Source: Rhodobacterales bacterium 34-62-10
GTDB lineage: Bacteria > Pseudomonadota > Alphaproteobacteria > Rhodobacterales > Rhodobacteraceae
NCBI GenBank assembly: GCA_002282555.1
Contig: NCJR01000020.1
Span: 1-13,755 of the forward strand
Length of the DNA stretch: 13,755 nucleotides
Reading direction: 5' to 3'
The translations under genes and the position numbers were made by a program. A model generated the notes under the pieces. That model had not been told where the DNA came from. It ran no database searches and saw only the letters and a list, made by a program, of their open reading frames with translations. Below, piece by piece: positions 1-7,884 of the stretch (its first letter is position 1; each line of letters opens with the position of its first letter).

Positions 1-1
1 C

Positions 2-1033
2 AGCGCGGCGTCGGCGCTTGTGGCGCTTGATGAACTTGGTCGAGTCAGAGACCTAAGCCCCAATGCCGTGGCCCTGCTTGGCCCGCAGCGCACCCGGCAG
101 GTACAACGAGAGGGCCTGAAAAATCTAACCCTCCCCGAAGGCCTTTTCGCCCAATGGGAACCGGTGGCAAAAGCCCGGACCAGCGTGCAGCGTCCCAAAA
201 GCTTGTTGAATTCGCAAATCTCGCCTCTTGATCCGCGCCAGACTGAATTGTTGCGAAAGGCAGAGCAGTTGATAGCTGGGCATCAACCAATCCTGATTCA
301 GGGGGCGGCAGGGGTTGGGAAATCGACCTTCGCGAAGGCCTTGGCGGGAGCAAGGCATGTAGAATTTCAGTCCGTCCTGTTGATCGACGGGACAGCTGAC
401 CCTAACCAGACTCTACATCGCCTAAGGGATCTTGATCCGACTGAAGAATGCACTCTGATCCTTGACAATTTGGCCGACATGACCTCTGCATTGCAGCTGA
501 AACTTCTCGGGATCGTGGACTCCTCACCCGTACTAACGCTTGCCGTAACTGGCACGCCCTTGGCCGATTTGATCGCACAAAATACCCTGCGCCCCGATCT
601 GGCTCACCGGCTTTCTGGCTCTCAGCTGACCCTTCCCGCGCTGCATGACGCCCCTGGCTTGCGCGACATCATCAAAACATTATTCGATGTTCTTGCCCGC
701 GCAGCGGGCCGCCCTGAACTGTACCTGACTGAAGGTGCGCTGGCCACATTGACCAGCCACCACTGGCCCGGAAATTTGCATGAAATGAAAGCCTCCCTGC
801 GCCACGCTATACTGATGGCCAAGGATCAGGTTACCCACACCGATCTGCCCGACCCTCTGCGCGCACAGGCCGCCGAGCATGATCTAGCCGCCCGCTCGCA
901 ACACGAGGCCGCACGCATAATCGCCGCGTTGCAGCACAACAATGGCAATGTTGCAGAAACCGCGCGTTATCTGGGTTTGTCTCGCGCAACACTTTACCGG
1001 AAGATCCAGATATCCAAGATCCGCGAGAAGTGA
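2..1033 (+). CDS. AcoR-like AAA+/Fis-type transcriptional regulator, 5' end outside window
   Basis: C-terminal part of a bacterial enhancer-binding-protein-like regulator. The frame is open to the window edge (S-A-A-S-A-L before the GTG at 20), and the first residues resemble the end of a PAS domain, so the gene almost certainly starts upstream. Numbering from GTG 20: Walker A GAAGVGKST at 95-103, a degenerate Walker B TLILDN at 145-150 (the usual DE is DN), an arginine-finger-like RPDLAHRL at 191-198, the HWPGNLHEMK segment near 248-257 typical of these ATPases, and a Fis-type helix-turn-helix at about 297-330 ending SRATLYRKIQ. The GAFTGA sigma-54 contact loop is absent; the Walker A to B interval is only about 42 residues. 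It may therefore act without sigma-54, as known for Rhodobacter capsulatus NtrC. AcoR relatives often control alcohol or acetoin catabolism; the target here is unknown. Family call firm, function inferred. Confidence 0.85.
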   Translation, partial: SAASALVALDELGRVRDLSPNAVALLGPQRTRQVQREGLKNLTLPEGLFAQWEPVAKARTSVQRPKSLLNSQISPLDPRQTELLRKAEQLIAGHQPILIQGAAGVGKSTFAKALAGARHVEFQSVLLIDGTADPNQTLHRLRDLDPTEECTLILDNLADMTSALQLKLLGIVDSSPVLTLAVTGTPLADLIAQNTLRPDLAHRLSGSQLTLPALHDAPGLRDIIKTLFDVLARAAGRPELYLTEGALATLTSHHWPGNLHEMKASLRHAILMAKDQVTHTDLPDPLRAQAAEHDLAARSQHEAARIIAALQHNNGNVAETARYLGLSRATLYRKIQISKIREK

Positions 1034-1389
1034 TTGGTAGAAAGTAACCTTTGACCGAAGTCCGTATCAAGGATCGCATCCAATACTATGAGTTCGCTTA
1101 TTTTGATCGGATCGCGGCGACAACTTGGTCATCCATTCCCCAACCCATCGAATAGTTGTCGCTCCGGCTCCGCCGCTGCCAACGAAAAACCAACGTAGCA
1201 TTGTATGCGCGATGCTGGAATTACTTCAGGGTTGCCGGGTTTGCACCAGATTAAAGGCGGGTCGCTTTCGTACCCTGAATGCGCTCCAGCGGAGTAGCAG
1301 CGGCAGACCAACGCCGCAGGCTTGAAAACTTGGTGTTCTTTGGCCGACTATTTAACAATTCCGATCTTCGCACGATCTGTGGTTAGCGC
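1034..1389. other. intergenic stretch without a convincing gene
   Basis: About 356 bases between the AcoR-like gene and the ISL3 element. The longest open frame (66 codons on the plus strand from about 1125) has no ribosome binding site and a low-complexity translation. A 34-residue frame, TTG 1051 to TAG 1153-1155, reads LTEVRIKDRIQYYEFAYFDR at its start. It looks more protein-like, but I cannot assign it; it may be the stub of a gene interrupted by rearrangement. No terminator-like hairpin followed by a T-run is visible after the regulator's stop codon. Confidence 0.5.
1117..1162. repeat. 9-bp perfect inverted repeat with 28-nt loop
   Basis: GCGACAACT at 1117-1125 is matched by AGTTGTCGC at 1154-1162. 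The stem has no T-run behind it, so it is not a standard terminator. It may be an operator pair, the residue of a mobile element end, or chance. Confidence 0.35.
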
Positions 1390-1438
1390 GTGTCGCGTTG
1401 CCCTTTAATCGGTTCTGCCTCACTTTGTGTGGCGCAAC
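1390..1438 (+). repeat. left terminal inverted repeat of ISL3 element
   Basis: Starts GTGTCGCGTTGCCCTT and ends TGTGTGGCGCAAC. It pairs with 3071-3119 read on the other strand, with mismatches at 8 of 49 positions and no gaps. The inner block TCTGCCTCA...TGTGTGGCG is the best conserved. Confidence 0.85.
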
Positions 1439-1472
1439 TATCCTGAAACTGGAAAATTCAGGAGGTATAGTT

Positions 1473-3089
1473 GTGAGTTCGAAGAAGCACTGGTCGCCCG
1501 GGAGCGATGTTGCCGTTCAAAGCGTTGAGCGAAGTGAAAGAGGCGGGTGGATTGTATCTGGCGTCTTGGCTCCCAACGGCATTTGCCCAGACTGTGGATT
1601 GCATTCACGCCGACGTCACGGCTGGCGGCGTCGGCGGCTGCAGGATTATCCCGCGCATGGAGACGAGGTAACGGTTGATCTCGCAATTTGCCGTTGGCGA
1701 TGTCAGGCACCCGCTTGCCCACGCCGGACATTCTCAGACCAAATCGCCTCGATTGCGCGTCCATTTGCACGTCGTACTTCGCGTGTCGGGGAGATTGTCA
1801 CCCATCTTGGGCATGCGACCGGCGGACGGCCAGCCGAGCGGTTGTTGCATCGTTTGGGCCTTGGAGTCAGCGATGACACGGTGCTTAGGCAGCTGAAGAA
1901 CCGTGCCCAAGACAGTGGCGAGTCGCCGACAGTCATCGGGATCGACGACTGGAGTTGGCGGAAATCGCAAACCTACGGCACGATCATTGTGGATCTGGAG
2001 CGTCGCGTGGTGATCGACATTCTTGAGGATCGAGATGTCGTCAGCTGCACCAACTGGCTGAAGCGACACCCCGAGGTGGAAGTGATCAGCAGAGATCGCT
2101 GCGGTCTCTACGCCCAGGCAGCACGGCAAGGGGCACCGCAGGCGAAGCAGGTCGCTGACCGGTTCCATATCGTACAAAACCTGCGGCAGGCCATCGAGGA
2201 GCAAATGAACCTTCACGGCCGTGCGACCGGCAGGGCGCTGCTGTCCGACGCCGACAACATCACCGCAGCCGGCAGCCTTCTGAAGTCACGCCTGGCGCAT
2301 AGGACGTCTCGGGAAGAGATTTTCGCCACCATTCATGCGCTCCGAAATCAGGGGCTTTCATGCAGCGAGATCGGGCGGCGAACAGGGTTCCCGCGTCGCA
2401 GCATCGCGAAATGGCTGCAGTTCGAGACACCACCGGACCGCAGGCGGGCCGCTTTGAAGCCGACATCGCCGTGGTACTTTGAAGAGTTCCTGAGCCAAAG
2501 CTGGAAGGAGGGCATTCGAACTGGCAGCGCCCTGTTCCGTCTGATCCGAGAGCGCGGTTACGAGGGGAGTCAGTCGCATTTGCAGCGTCTGTTGGCGGGC
2601 TGGCGAAAAGCAGAACAGCAAGGGAGCGACTCCAAGGTAGAGCACGAAATCCTTAAGCCAGTCCGGGACCCGGAAACGGGGCACGCGATTTCCCCGGTCA
2701 TCGCAGCCGCGCTGTGCATCAAACCCCGCGGAAAGCTCACCCCGGATCAAGCGCGGAAAGTCGACGCGCTCAAGGCCGGTTCTCCCGCCTTCGCAACGAT
2801 GCGAAGTCTCGCCATGCGGTTCAACGGTATCCTGCGCGGCCGCCAAGCAGACCCGCTCCCAGCATGGATCGACAACGCGATCGAAACCGATCTGGCGCCC
2901 ATCGTGCGCTTTGCCCGCACATTGAACCGGGACTTCGATGCAGTCAAAAACGCCATCGAGATGCCATGGAGCAACGGCCAAGCAGAAGGTCAGATCAATC
3001 GCCTGAAGACGCTCAAACGCGCCATGTACGGTCGAGCCGGTCCAGAATTGTTGCGGGCGAGAATGCTACCGTTCCGCCACACAGATTGA
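1473..3089 (+). CDS. ISL3-family transposase
   Basis: DDE-type transposase of 538 residues that moves the surrounding element. I chose GTG 1473 because AGGAGG at 1460-1465 sits 7 bases upstream; the longer frame from TTG 1398 starts inside the terminal repeat. The N-terminus has ISL3 zinc-finger cysteines (C-P-D-C-G, then C-R-W-R-C and A-C-P-R-R-T-F). The catalytic core shows GIDDWSWRK (first Asp), SRDRCGLYA (second Asp) followed by ADRFHIVQNL, and NGQAEGQINRLK with the catalytic Glu. An inserted helix-turn-helix (CSEIGRRTGFPRRSIAKWLQ) lies in the middle, as in the longer ISL3 members. The stop codon lies inside the right terminal repeat. No frameshift or internal stop is visible, so it may be active. 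Confidence 0.93.
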   Translation: MSSKKHWSPGSDVAVQSVERSERGGWIVSGVLAPNGICPDCGLHSRRRHGWRRRRLQDYPAHGDEVTVDLAICRWRCQAPACPRRTFSDQIASIARPFARRTSRVGEIVTHLGHATGGRPAERLLHRLGLGVSDDTVLRQLKNRAQDSGESPTVIGIDDWSWRKSQTYGTIIVDLERRVVIDILEDRDVVSCTNWLKRHPEVEVISRDRCGLYAQAARQGAPQAKQVADRFHIVQNLRQAIEEQMNLHGRATGRALLSDADNITAAGSLLKSRLAHRTSREEIFATIHALRNQGLSCSEIGRRTGFPRRSIAKWLQFETPPDRRRAALKPTSPWYFEEFLSQSWKEGIRTGSALFRLIRERGYEGSQSHLQRLLAGWRKAEQQGSDSKVEHEILKPVRDPETGHAISPVIAAALCIKPRGKLTPDQARKVDALKAGSPAFATMRSLAMRFNGILRGRQADPLPAWIDNAIETDLAPIVRFARTLNRDFDAVKNAIEMPWSNGQAEGQINRLKTLKRAMYGRAGPELLRARMLPFRHTD

Positions 3090-3119
3090 GGCAGAGCCCA
3101 ATTAAGGGCTACGCGACAC
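3071..3119 (-). repeat. right terminal inverted repeat of ISL3 element
   Basis: Read on the minus strand it begins GTGTCGCGTAGCCCTT and ends TGTGTGGCGGAAC, matching the left repeat at 41 of 49 positions. It includes the transposase stop codon. Confidence 0.85.
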
Positions 3120-3138
3120 TTGGCTTTCAACCGGGCGC

Positions 3139-3160
3139 GCGGGAACGACAGGGTTCCCGC
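3139..3160. repeat. perfect 8-bp hairpin
   Basis: GCGGGAAC at 3139-3146 and GTTCCCGC at 3153-3160 form an 8-bp GC-rich stem with a 6-base loop. No T-run follows on either strand, so a rho-independent terminator is unlikely. It lies 20 bp outside the ISL3 right end and may be the residue of another mobile or plasmid element. Confidence 0.45.
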
Positions 3161-3188
3161 AGGCTACCTGCTGGGGTTCATGCGCTGA

Positions 3189-3461
3189 TGGCGAACCTCG
3201 CCCGGTTCGGTAAGCCGACTAGCCGAAGCGACGACGCCAAGACAGGCGGCTGACCCGCGGGAGCGTGAGCTGCACGATCAGATCAAGGCCGCACCCAGCG
3301 GCAACCGGCAGTTTCACGAGTCAGACCTGTGTCGCCTCATCGGGCAGGCAGCCTACGACGCACGGGTCATCGATGTCATCCGGCAGTTCGGCTGTCCAAG
3401 GTTCACCGCGACGCTCGCCGTTCATGTGAGGGCCGTGATGGCCGGCGAGATTTCACGATGA
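3189..3461 (+). pseudogene. start-less open frame, possible gene remnant
   Basis: A 90-codon open frame that follows a stop codon (TGA 3186-3188) and ends at TGA 3459-3461. It has no start codon until close to its end. The second part reads like a folded helical protein: ERELHDQIKAAPSGNRQFHE, then SDLCRLIGQAAYDARVIDVI, then RQFGCPRFTATLAVHVRAVM. I do not recognise the family. The likeliest explanation is the 3' end of a gene whose front was lost in the rearrangement next to the ISL3 element. It could also be chance, though the codon usage in this part looks coding. Confidence 0.35.
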
Positions 3462-3616
3462 AAGATGACCGGCTCATGCTGCTTTGCCACAATGTGGTTG
3501 GTCGGCACGGCCCAGTTATCCGGGCACATCAGCAAACTGCTCCAAGTCGGCGCCTGTGGTGACCAGGCTTCGCTCTGTGAGGATTATAGACTACTCTTCG
3601 ACGCTATTGGGCGAGA

Positions 3617-6600
3617 TCAAACACCTACCGCTCCTTGAGTATCAATCGGCCCTTCACTCTTTTTGGGGGGCCTTATCCTGAAGAACAGCGCGTACAGCAC
3701 CGGCACGGCAATCAGCGTCAGGATCGAGGCGAAGGCGAGACCACCCATGATCGTCACCGCCATGGACGCAAAGAACGCGTCGGGCAGCAGTGGGATCATG
3801 CCGAGAATCGTTGTTCCGGCCGCGAGCACCACGGGCCGTAGACGGCTGACCGATCCATCCATCACGGACTGGTAATCTGGAACACCATTTGCACGTTGCA
3901 GGTCGAATTCCTCGACAAGAACGATGGCGTTCTTCATCAGCATCCCCGAAAGCGACAGGAAGCCGAGCAATGCCGTGAAGGTGAACGGCAGTCCGGTGAA
4001 CAACAGCCCCAGAACCATACCGGTCACCGACATCGGCACGACAAGCCACAGGATCAGCGGCTGACGGATCTTGTTGAACATGAGGATCGAGATCGTCAGC
4101 ATGATGAGAAAACCGAGCGGCAGCTGCTTGCCAAGGCTTTGCTGTGCTTCGCCGGCGCTTTCGAATTCGCCGCCCCACTCCATGGTGTAGCCCTCCGGAA
4201 GCGGCATCGCCTCGATCTGTGCCCGGACACTTCTGAAGGCTTCGTCGGCCGTCAGGTCGTCGCGTGCGCCACCGAGCGCGGTGATCGTTCGCTCCCGGTC
4301 GCGCCGGTGAATGAGCGCCTCGGCAAGGCGTGTCTCCAGGCTTTGCACCAGGTTGGCCATGGGAACATATGCGCCTGCTCCGGCGGACCAGACCGGCAGG
4401 TCGCGCACATGATCTGTGCCGGTGCGTTCGCTCTCGGGCAGGCGGAGCAGGATCGGGATCACCTCGTCGCCCTCCCGCAATTCGCCTACACGCAGACCCG
4501 AGGTTCCGAGCCGAATGGTGTCCGCGATGGCGCTCCGCGTGGCACCGGCAAGCCGCATCCGGGATTCGTCCACATTCGGCTCAATGAGCAATTCTCGTTG
4601 CCTCCAGTCCGTGCGAGGATTTGTGATCGTCCCGGCGTCTCTGAAGATCCCGATCGCATCATCTGCCAGCTGGCGCAGGATGATGGGGTCGGGCCCCGAG
4701 AAGCGGACAGCGACATCGGCACCGGAAGGCGGTCCGAACACGATCTCTTCGACCCGGATCAGGGCATGGGGAAATTGCGCCGGGAGGTCCTGGTTGAGCC
4801 TGGCTGCGATGGAGGGGATCCGTGTAGCATCGGCAACCCGGACAATCAGCTGGCCATAACTGGAATCGGCCTGCTCGGGATTGTAGGTCAGCATGAAGCG
4901 GCTTGCGCCACGCCCCACCAGCGTGGTGACGTCCGTCACGGCCTCCTCTTCACGAAGTATCGCTTCCAGCCGAAGCATTTCACGGTCCGTGATATTGATG
5001 TCGGTTCCTTGCGGCATCTGGAACTCGACGTAGAAAAGTGGCGTGTTGGACGCAGGGAAAAACGCCTGCTTCACCTGACCGAAGGCCATCAGCGACCACA
5101 CCGTGATCCCCACAACCGTCAGAACGACGGGGATACGGGCCCGCAGCGCAAGCCAGAGAATCCCACGATAGGTGCTGTAGAACGCCCCTTTGTAAGGGTC
5201 GTCCGAGGTGTTCTTGGGTGCTTTGAGCAGCAGTTTGCCAAGATAGGGCGTGACGGTGACCGCAAGGATCCAGCTTAGCAACAGCGATATGGCGATCACG
5301 GCGAAAAGTGAGAACAGGAATTCTCCCGTCGCATCGGGCGACAGACCGATGCCAGAAAAGGCCATGATCCCGATGACCGTTGCGCCGAGAAGGGGAACGG
5401 ATGTCGAAGTTTCGGTTTCGGCTGCGGCGTCCTCGGCGCTTTTTCCGCGCGCCATGCCGATCACCATCCCTTCGGTGATGACGATCGCGTTGTCGACCAG
5501 CATCCCCATCGCAATGATCAGGGCTCCAAGGCTGATCCGCTCCATCTGGATGCCGAAGATCGACATGAAGAACAGGGTCGAGAAAACGGTAAGCCCAAGG
5601 GTCGCCCCCACCACGAGGCCCGCGCGCCAGCCCATGGTCAGCATCAGGGCGCCTACCACGATGACGATGGACTGAGCCAAACCCACCAGGAAGCTGGAAA
5701 CGGCCTGATCGACGACGACGTGCTGTTCGTAGATCGGGGTGATCTCGACCCCTTCGGGCAGGTTCTCTTTCAACTGATCCAGGCGGACGGATACGGCTTC
5801 GCCGACCTCGACGACGTTGCGGCTCGTTAGCGCCGAGACGCCGAGCGTGAAGGCGGCGGCTCCATTCTGGCGGATGATCTGACTGGGCTGTTCGGTTTCT
5901 TCCCGGGTGACGCGTGCGACGTCGTAGACCGATACCTGCCCGACTTCACCGGCGAGGCCCAGCCGTAGGGTCTCGATCCCTTCTGGTGTGATGTAACCCG
6001 GCGGCACCGAGAGGCCGATGCGCGCCGGGCCCTCGCTCAGTTCGCCATTCTGGAAGACCTGGTTCTCGTCGCGCAACAGGCCGAGGAGTTGATCGGGCGG
6101 AAGGCCGAGTTCGGCAAGAACCGCAGAGGGAATTGCAATATTAATAACCTCCTCGGTCAGGCCTTGCACATCCACTTTCGCTACACCGTCGACTGTCACA
6201 AGGCCCACGCGCAGGTTCGTTGCGAGATCCCGTTGCTCCTGCGGGCTCAATCCTTCGGTCGTGACGGCATAGAACATCCCGAAAACATCACCGAAATCGT
6301 CGTTGATGATCGGGGCCTGCGCCCCGGCAGGAAGTTGCCCTTCTACATCGCGGATGCGCCGCCGCATCTCATCCCAGACCTGGGGGATTTCGTCCGGACC
6401 GTAGCTCGTCTCGATTTCCACGGTGATCTGGGCCATTCCCGGCATCGATCTCGACTCGATCCGATCGAGCTGCATCATCTGCTGAAGCGCATCCTCGATG
6501 ACGTCAGCTACTTCTTCCTCGACTTCCACCGCTGTCGCACCCGGATAGGGGACGAAAACAAGTGCGGTCTTTAGAGTGAAGCTTGGATCCTCGAGACGGC

Positions 6601-6703
6601 CGACTGTGTTCAGCCCCCAATACCCGCCAAACAGGCAGAAGATGATGATGAGCCAGACCGCCACCGGACGCTGGATGCTCGTACGAGAAATACTGAGTGC
6701 CAT
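3617..6703 (-). CDS. RND-family efflux pump inner-membrane permease
   Basis: Proton-driven export permease of 1028 residues, the inner-membrane part of a tripartite efflux pump. I chose ATG 6703 because GGAAG lies 8 bases upstream and the protein then begins MALSISRTSIQRPVAVW, the usual RND start leading into TM1 (about 13-32). The longer start at 6787 adds a basic 28-residue tail and overlaps the adaptor gene. Two periplasmic loops and two six-helix bundles are recognisable. TM4 carries GMLVDNAIVITEG (Asp404, Asn405), with one Asp where AcrB has the pair D407/D408. TM10 keeps SGMLMKNAIVLVEEF (Lys924), matching the AcrB proton-relay Lys. The gene follows the adaptor after 38 bases, in one operon with TetR-1. 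Substrate cannot be told; hydrophobic drugs, detergents or biocides are typical for this class. No outer-membrane channel is encoded nearby. Confidence 0.94.
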   Translation of the reverse strand: MALSISRTSIQRPVAVWLIIIFCLFGGYWGLNTVGRLEDPSFTLKTALVFVPYPGATAVEVEEEVADVIEDALQQMMQLDRIESRSMPGMAQITVEIETSYGPDEIPQVWDEMRRRIRDVEGQLPAGAQAPIINDDFGDVFGMFYAVTTEGLSPQEQRDLATNLRVGLVTVDGVAKVDVQGLTEEVINIAIPSAVLAELGLPPDQLLGLLRDENQVFQNGELSEGPARIGLSVPPGYITPEGIETLRLGLAGEVGQVSVYDVARVTREETEQPSQIIRQNGAAAFTLGVSALTSRNVVEVGEAVSVRLDQLKENLPEGVEITPIYEQHVVVDQAVSSFLVGLAQSIVIVVGALMLTMGWRAGLVVGATLGLTVFSTLFFMSIFGIQMERISLGALIIAMGMLVDNAIVITEGMVIGMARGKSAEDAAAETETSTSVPLLGATVIGIMAFSGIGLSPDATGEFLFSLFAVIAISLLLSWILAVTVTPYLGKLLLKAPKNTSDDPYKGAFYSTYRGILWLALRARIPVVLTVVGITVWSLMAFGQVKQAFFPASNTPLFYVEFQMPQGTDINITDREMLRLEAILREEEAVTDVTTLVGRGASRFMLTYNPEQADSSYGQLIVRVADATRIPSIAARLNQDLPAQFPHALIRVEEIVFGPPSGADVAVRFSGPDPIILRQLADDAIGIFRDAGTITNPRTDWRQRELLIEPNVDESRMRLAGATRSAIADTIRLGTSGLRVGELREGDEVIPILLRLPESERTGTDHVRDLPVWSAGAGAYVPMANLVQSLETRLAEALIHRRDRERTITALGGARDDLTADEAFRSVRAQIEAMPLPEGYTMEWGGEFESAGEAQQSLGKQLPLGFLIMLTISILMFNKIRQPLILWLVVPMSVTGMVLGLLFTGLPFTFTALLGFLSLSGMLMKNAIVLVEEFDLQRANGVPDYQSVMDGSVSRLRPVVLAAGTTILGMIPLLPDAFFASMAVTIMGGLAFASILTLIAVPVLYALFFRIRPPKKSEGPIDTQGAVGV

Positions 6704-6741
6704 GAGACGATCTTCCGTTCTGCCCAAGGAAAGGAAAGGAA

Positions 6742-7884
6742 TTATAAGCCGGCGGCGATGACGGACTGGCTTTCGCTCAGTCGCCACCAGCCACCGGACA
6801 CAACCAATTCGTCACCCTCCAGCCCGTCAAGAACGACAATGTCGTTCTCGAAAGGCAGGCCCAACCGGACCGTCCTTCGCGTGACCTTACGGGATGCTTC
6901 GTTGTAAACCCAAACGGATGGTTCGGACCGGCTCGTCGTATCCACCGCCGATACGGGGATGACCACGGCTTGTCCCGTGTCGGCATCGGCTGAGACAGCG
7001 ATGCCGACATCAGCCGTCATGCCCGGCAGCAGACGTGGATCGATTTCGCCGGTAATGGCAAATTCCAGATCATATGTTTGCGTCGTTGGGTCTGCATCGG
7101 TTGAAAAGGATCGCAGTTCGAGCGACACAGTGTACCCGGGCACTGCCGGAAAGCTGGCAGTAATGTCGAAGGCGTCGGGCGTCGCGCGCGCAATAGCTGC
7201 CAGTTCCTCGGGCAGGGAAATCACGACCCGCATTTCGCTAAGATCTTGCAGACGCGCAACAGGCGCTGCCGTCGTGGTATTGACGAATTCCTCGACGAAG
7301 GTTCTGGCCACAATCGCATCGAACGGGGCCAATATACGCACTTGCGATAAGCGCCGCTCGGCTTGACGAAGCTGTACTTGCGCCTGCGCAAATTGCGCCT
7401 GCGCCGTCTCGAGCCGGGCATCTGCGGCAACACCCCTCTCTGCGAGATCGGCGGCGCGCTGAAGCTCGGAATTTGCGAGATTGTAAGACGCCTGCGCCCG
7501 GTCCAGAGCAAGTTCAAAGTCGACCCTGTCGAGCTCCGCTATGATGTCGCCATTGCGGACCCTGTCGCCTGACTGAACGGCAAGATGCACGATCTGCCCA
7601 GGTATCTGGAAGGCAATATCGACGGTTCTGGCAGGTTCGACGCGGCCCGCGACTGTGCGGGTCTGAGTGATCGTGCGCGAGACCGCTTGGGTCAGCTCGA
7701 CAGTGACGGGTCGACCCGCCTGGGGGGCGGGTGCCAAACCCGCCAGATCGGCCGCCGTTTCAGTCTGGGCCACAACGGAGGAAAGCACCGTCGGCAGAAA
7801 CGGCGCCGCAAGGGCGGCGAGCGCCGCGACCGAAACGACGACGGCGAGACCTTTCATGCTAGTGTGTCTTTTCTTCAAGTTCAT
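6742..7884 (-). CDS. RND efflux periplasmic adaptor (membrane fusion protein)
   Basis: HlyD/AcrA-type adaptor of 380 residues linking the RND permease to an outer-membrane channel. It has a basic start (MNLKKRHTSMK) and a hydrophobic stretch at about 12-38 ending near SVVAQT, a probable Sec signal or anchor with no lipobox. The lipoyl half-motifs are at about 85-120 (GQIVHLAVQSGDRVRNGDII) and 182-212 (ILAPFDAIVAR), flanking an Ala/Gln/Arg-rich coiled-coil hairpin at about 121-180. A beta-barrel and a membrane-proximal domain follow. The start at 7884 overlaps the end of TetR-1 by 26 bases and has GAGG about 10 bases upstream. ATG 7857, one base after the TetR-1 stop codon, is the alternative. 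Either arrangement implies translational coupling to the repressor gene. Confidence 0.92.
   Translation of the reverse strand: MNLKKRHTSMKGLAVVVSVAALAALAAPFLPTVLSSVVAQTETAADLAGLAPAPQAGRPVTVELTQAVSRTITQTRTVAGRVEPARTVDIAFQIPGQIVHLAVQSGDRVRNGDIIAELDRVDFELALDRAQASYNLANSELQRAADLAERGVAADARLETAQAQFAQAQVQLRQAERRLSQVRILAPFDAIVARTFVEEFVNTTTAAPVARLQDLSEMRVVISLPEELAAIARATPDAFDITASFPAVPGYTVSLELRSFSTDADPTTQTYDLEFAITGEIDPRLLPGMTADVGIAVSADADTGQAVVIPVSAVDTTSRSEPSVWVYNEASRKVTRRTVRLGLPFENDIVVLDGLEGDELVVSGGWWRLSESQSVIAAGL

Larger units (their letters stand above)
1390..3119 (+). mobile_element. ISL3-family insertion sequence, apparently complete
   Basis: A 1730-bp element bounded by 49-bp imperfect inverted repeats (41 of 49 positions match) and holding one ISL3-type transposase that nearly fills it. 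The outer boundary at GTGTCGCGT is supported because the related remnant at 12467 stays alignable out to almost the same base. The eight bases outside each end (GTTAGCGC on the left, TTGGCTTT on the right) do not match, so the 8-bp target duplication usual for ISL3 is missing. That suggests deletion or recombination next to the element after insertion. If the boundaries are instead placed at GGTTCTG (1411) and 3098, there is still no duplication. Confidence 0.85.
3120..3616. other. non-genic debris between the IS and the RND gene
   Basis: About 500 bases with no complete gene. It contains a perfect hairpin at 3139-3160, a start-less open frame at 3189-3461 and several short overlapping frames with no ribosome binding site. 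The RND gene ends at 3617 reading toward this segment. I see no clear rho-independent terminator for it here. Confidence 0.55.

Noticed and set aside
1117..1162. Inverted repeat considered as an integron attC site or a terminator
   Set aside because: It lacks the conserved attC core triplets and there is no integrase nearby; it also lacks a T-run. Kept only as an unexplained repeat.
1125..1325. 66-codon open frame after the AcoR-like gene
   Set aside because: No ribosome binding site, a TTG start, and a translation without recognisable structure.
3139..3160. Hairpin considered as terminator of the IS or RND transcript
   Set aside because: No T-run on either strand, and it is about 450 bases beyond the RND stop codon.
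3896..5278. 460-codon open frame on the plus strand
   Set aside because: It lies entirely antisense to the RND permease and its translation is Arg/Gln/His-rich and repetitive, a typical shadow of a GC-rich gene.
6704..6787. 28-residue N-terminal extension of the RND permease
   Set aside because: ATG 6703 has a good ribosome binding site and gives the standard RND N-terminus; the longer form overlaps the adaptor gene.
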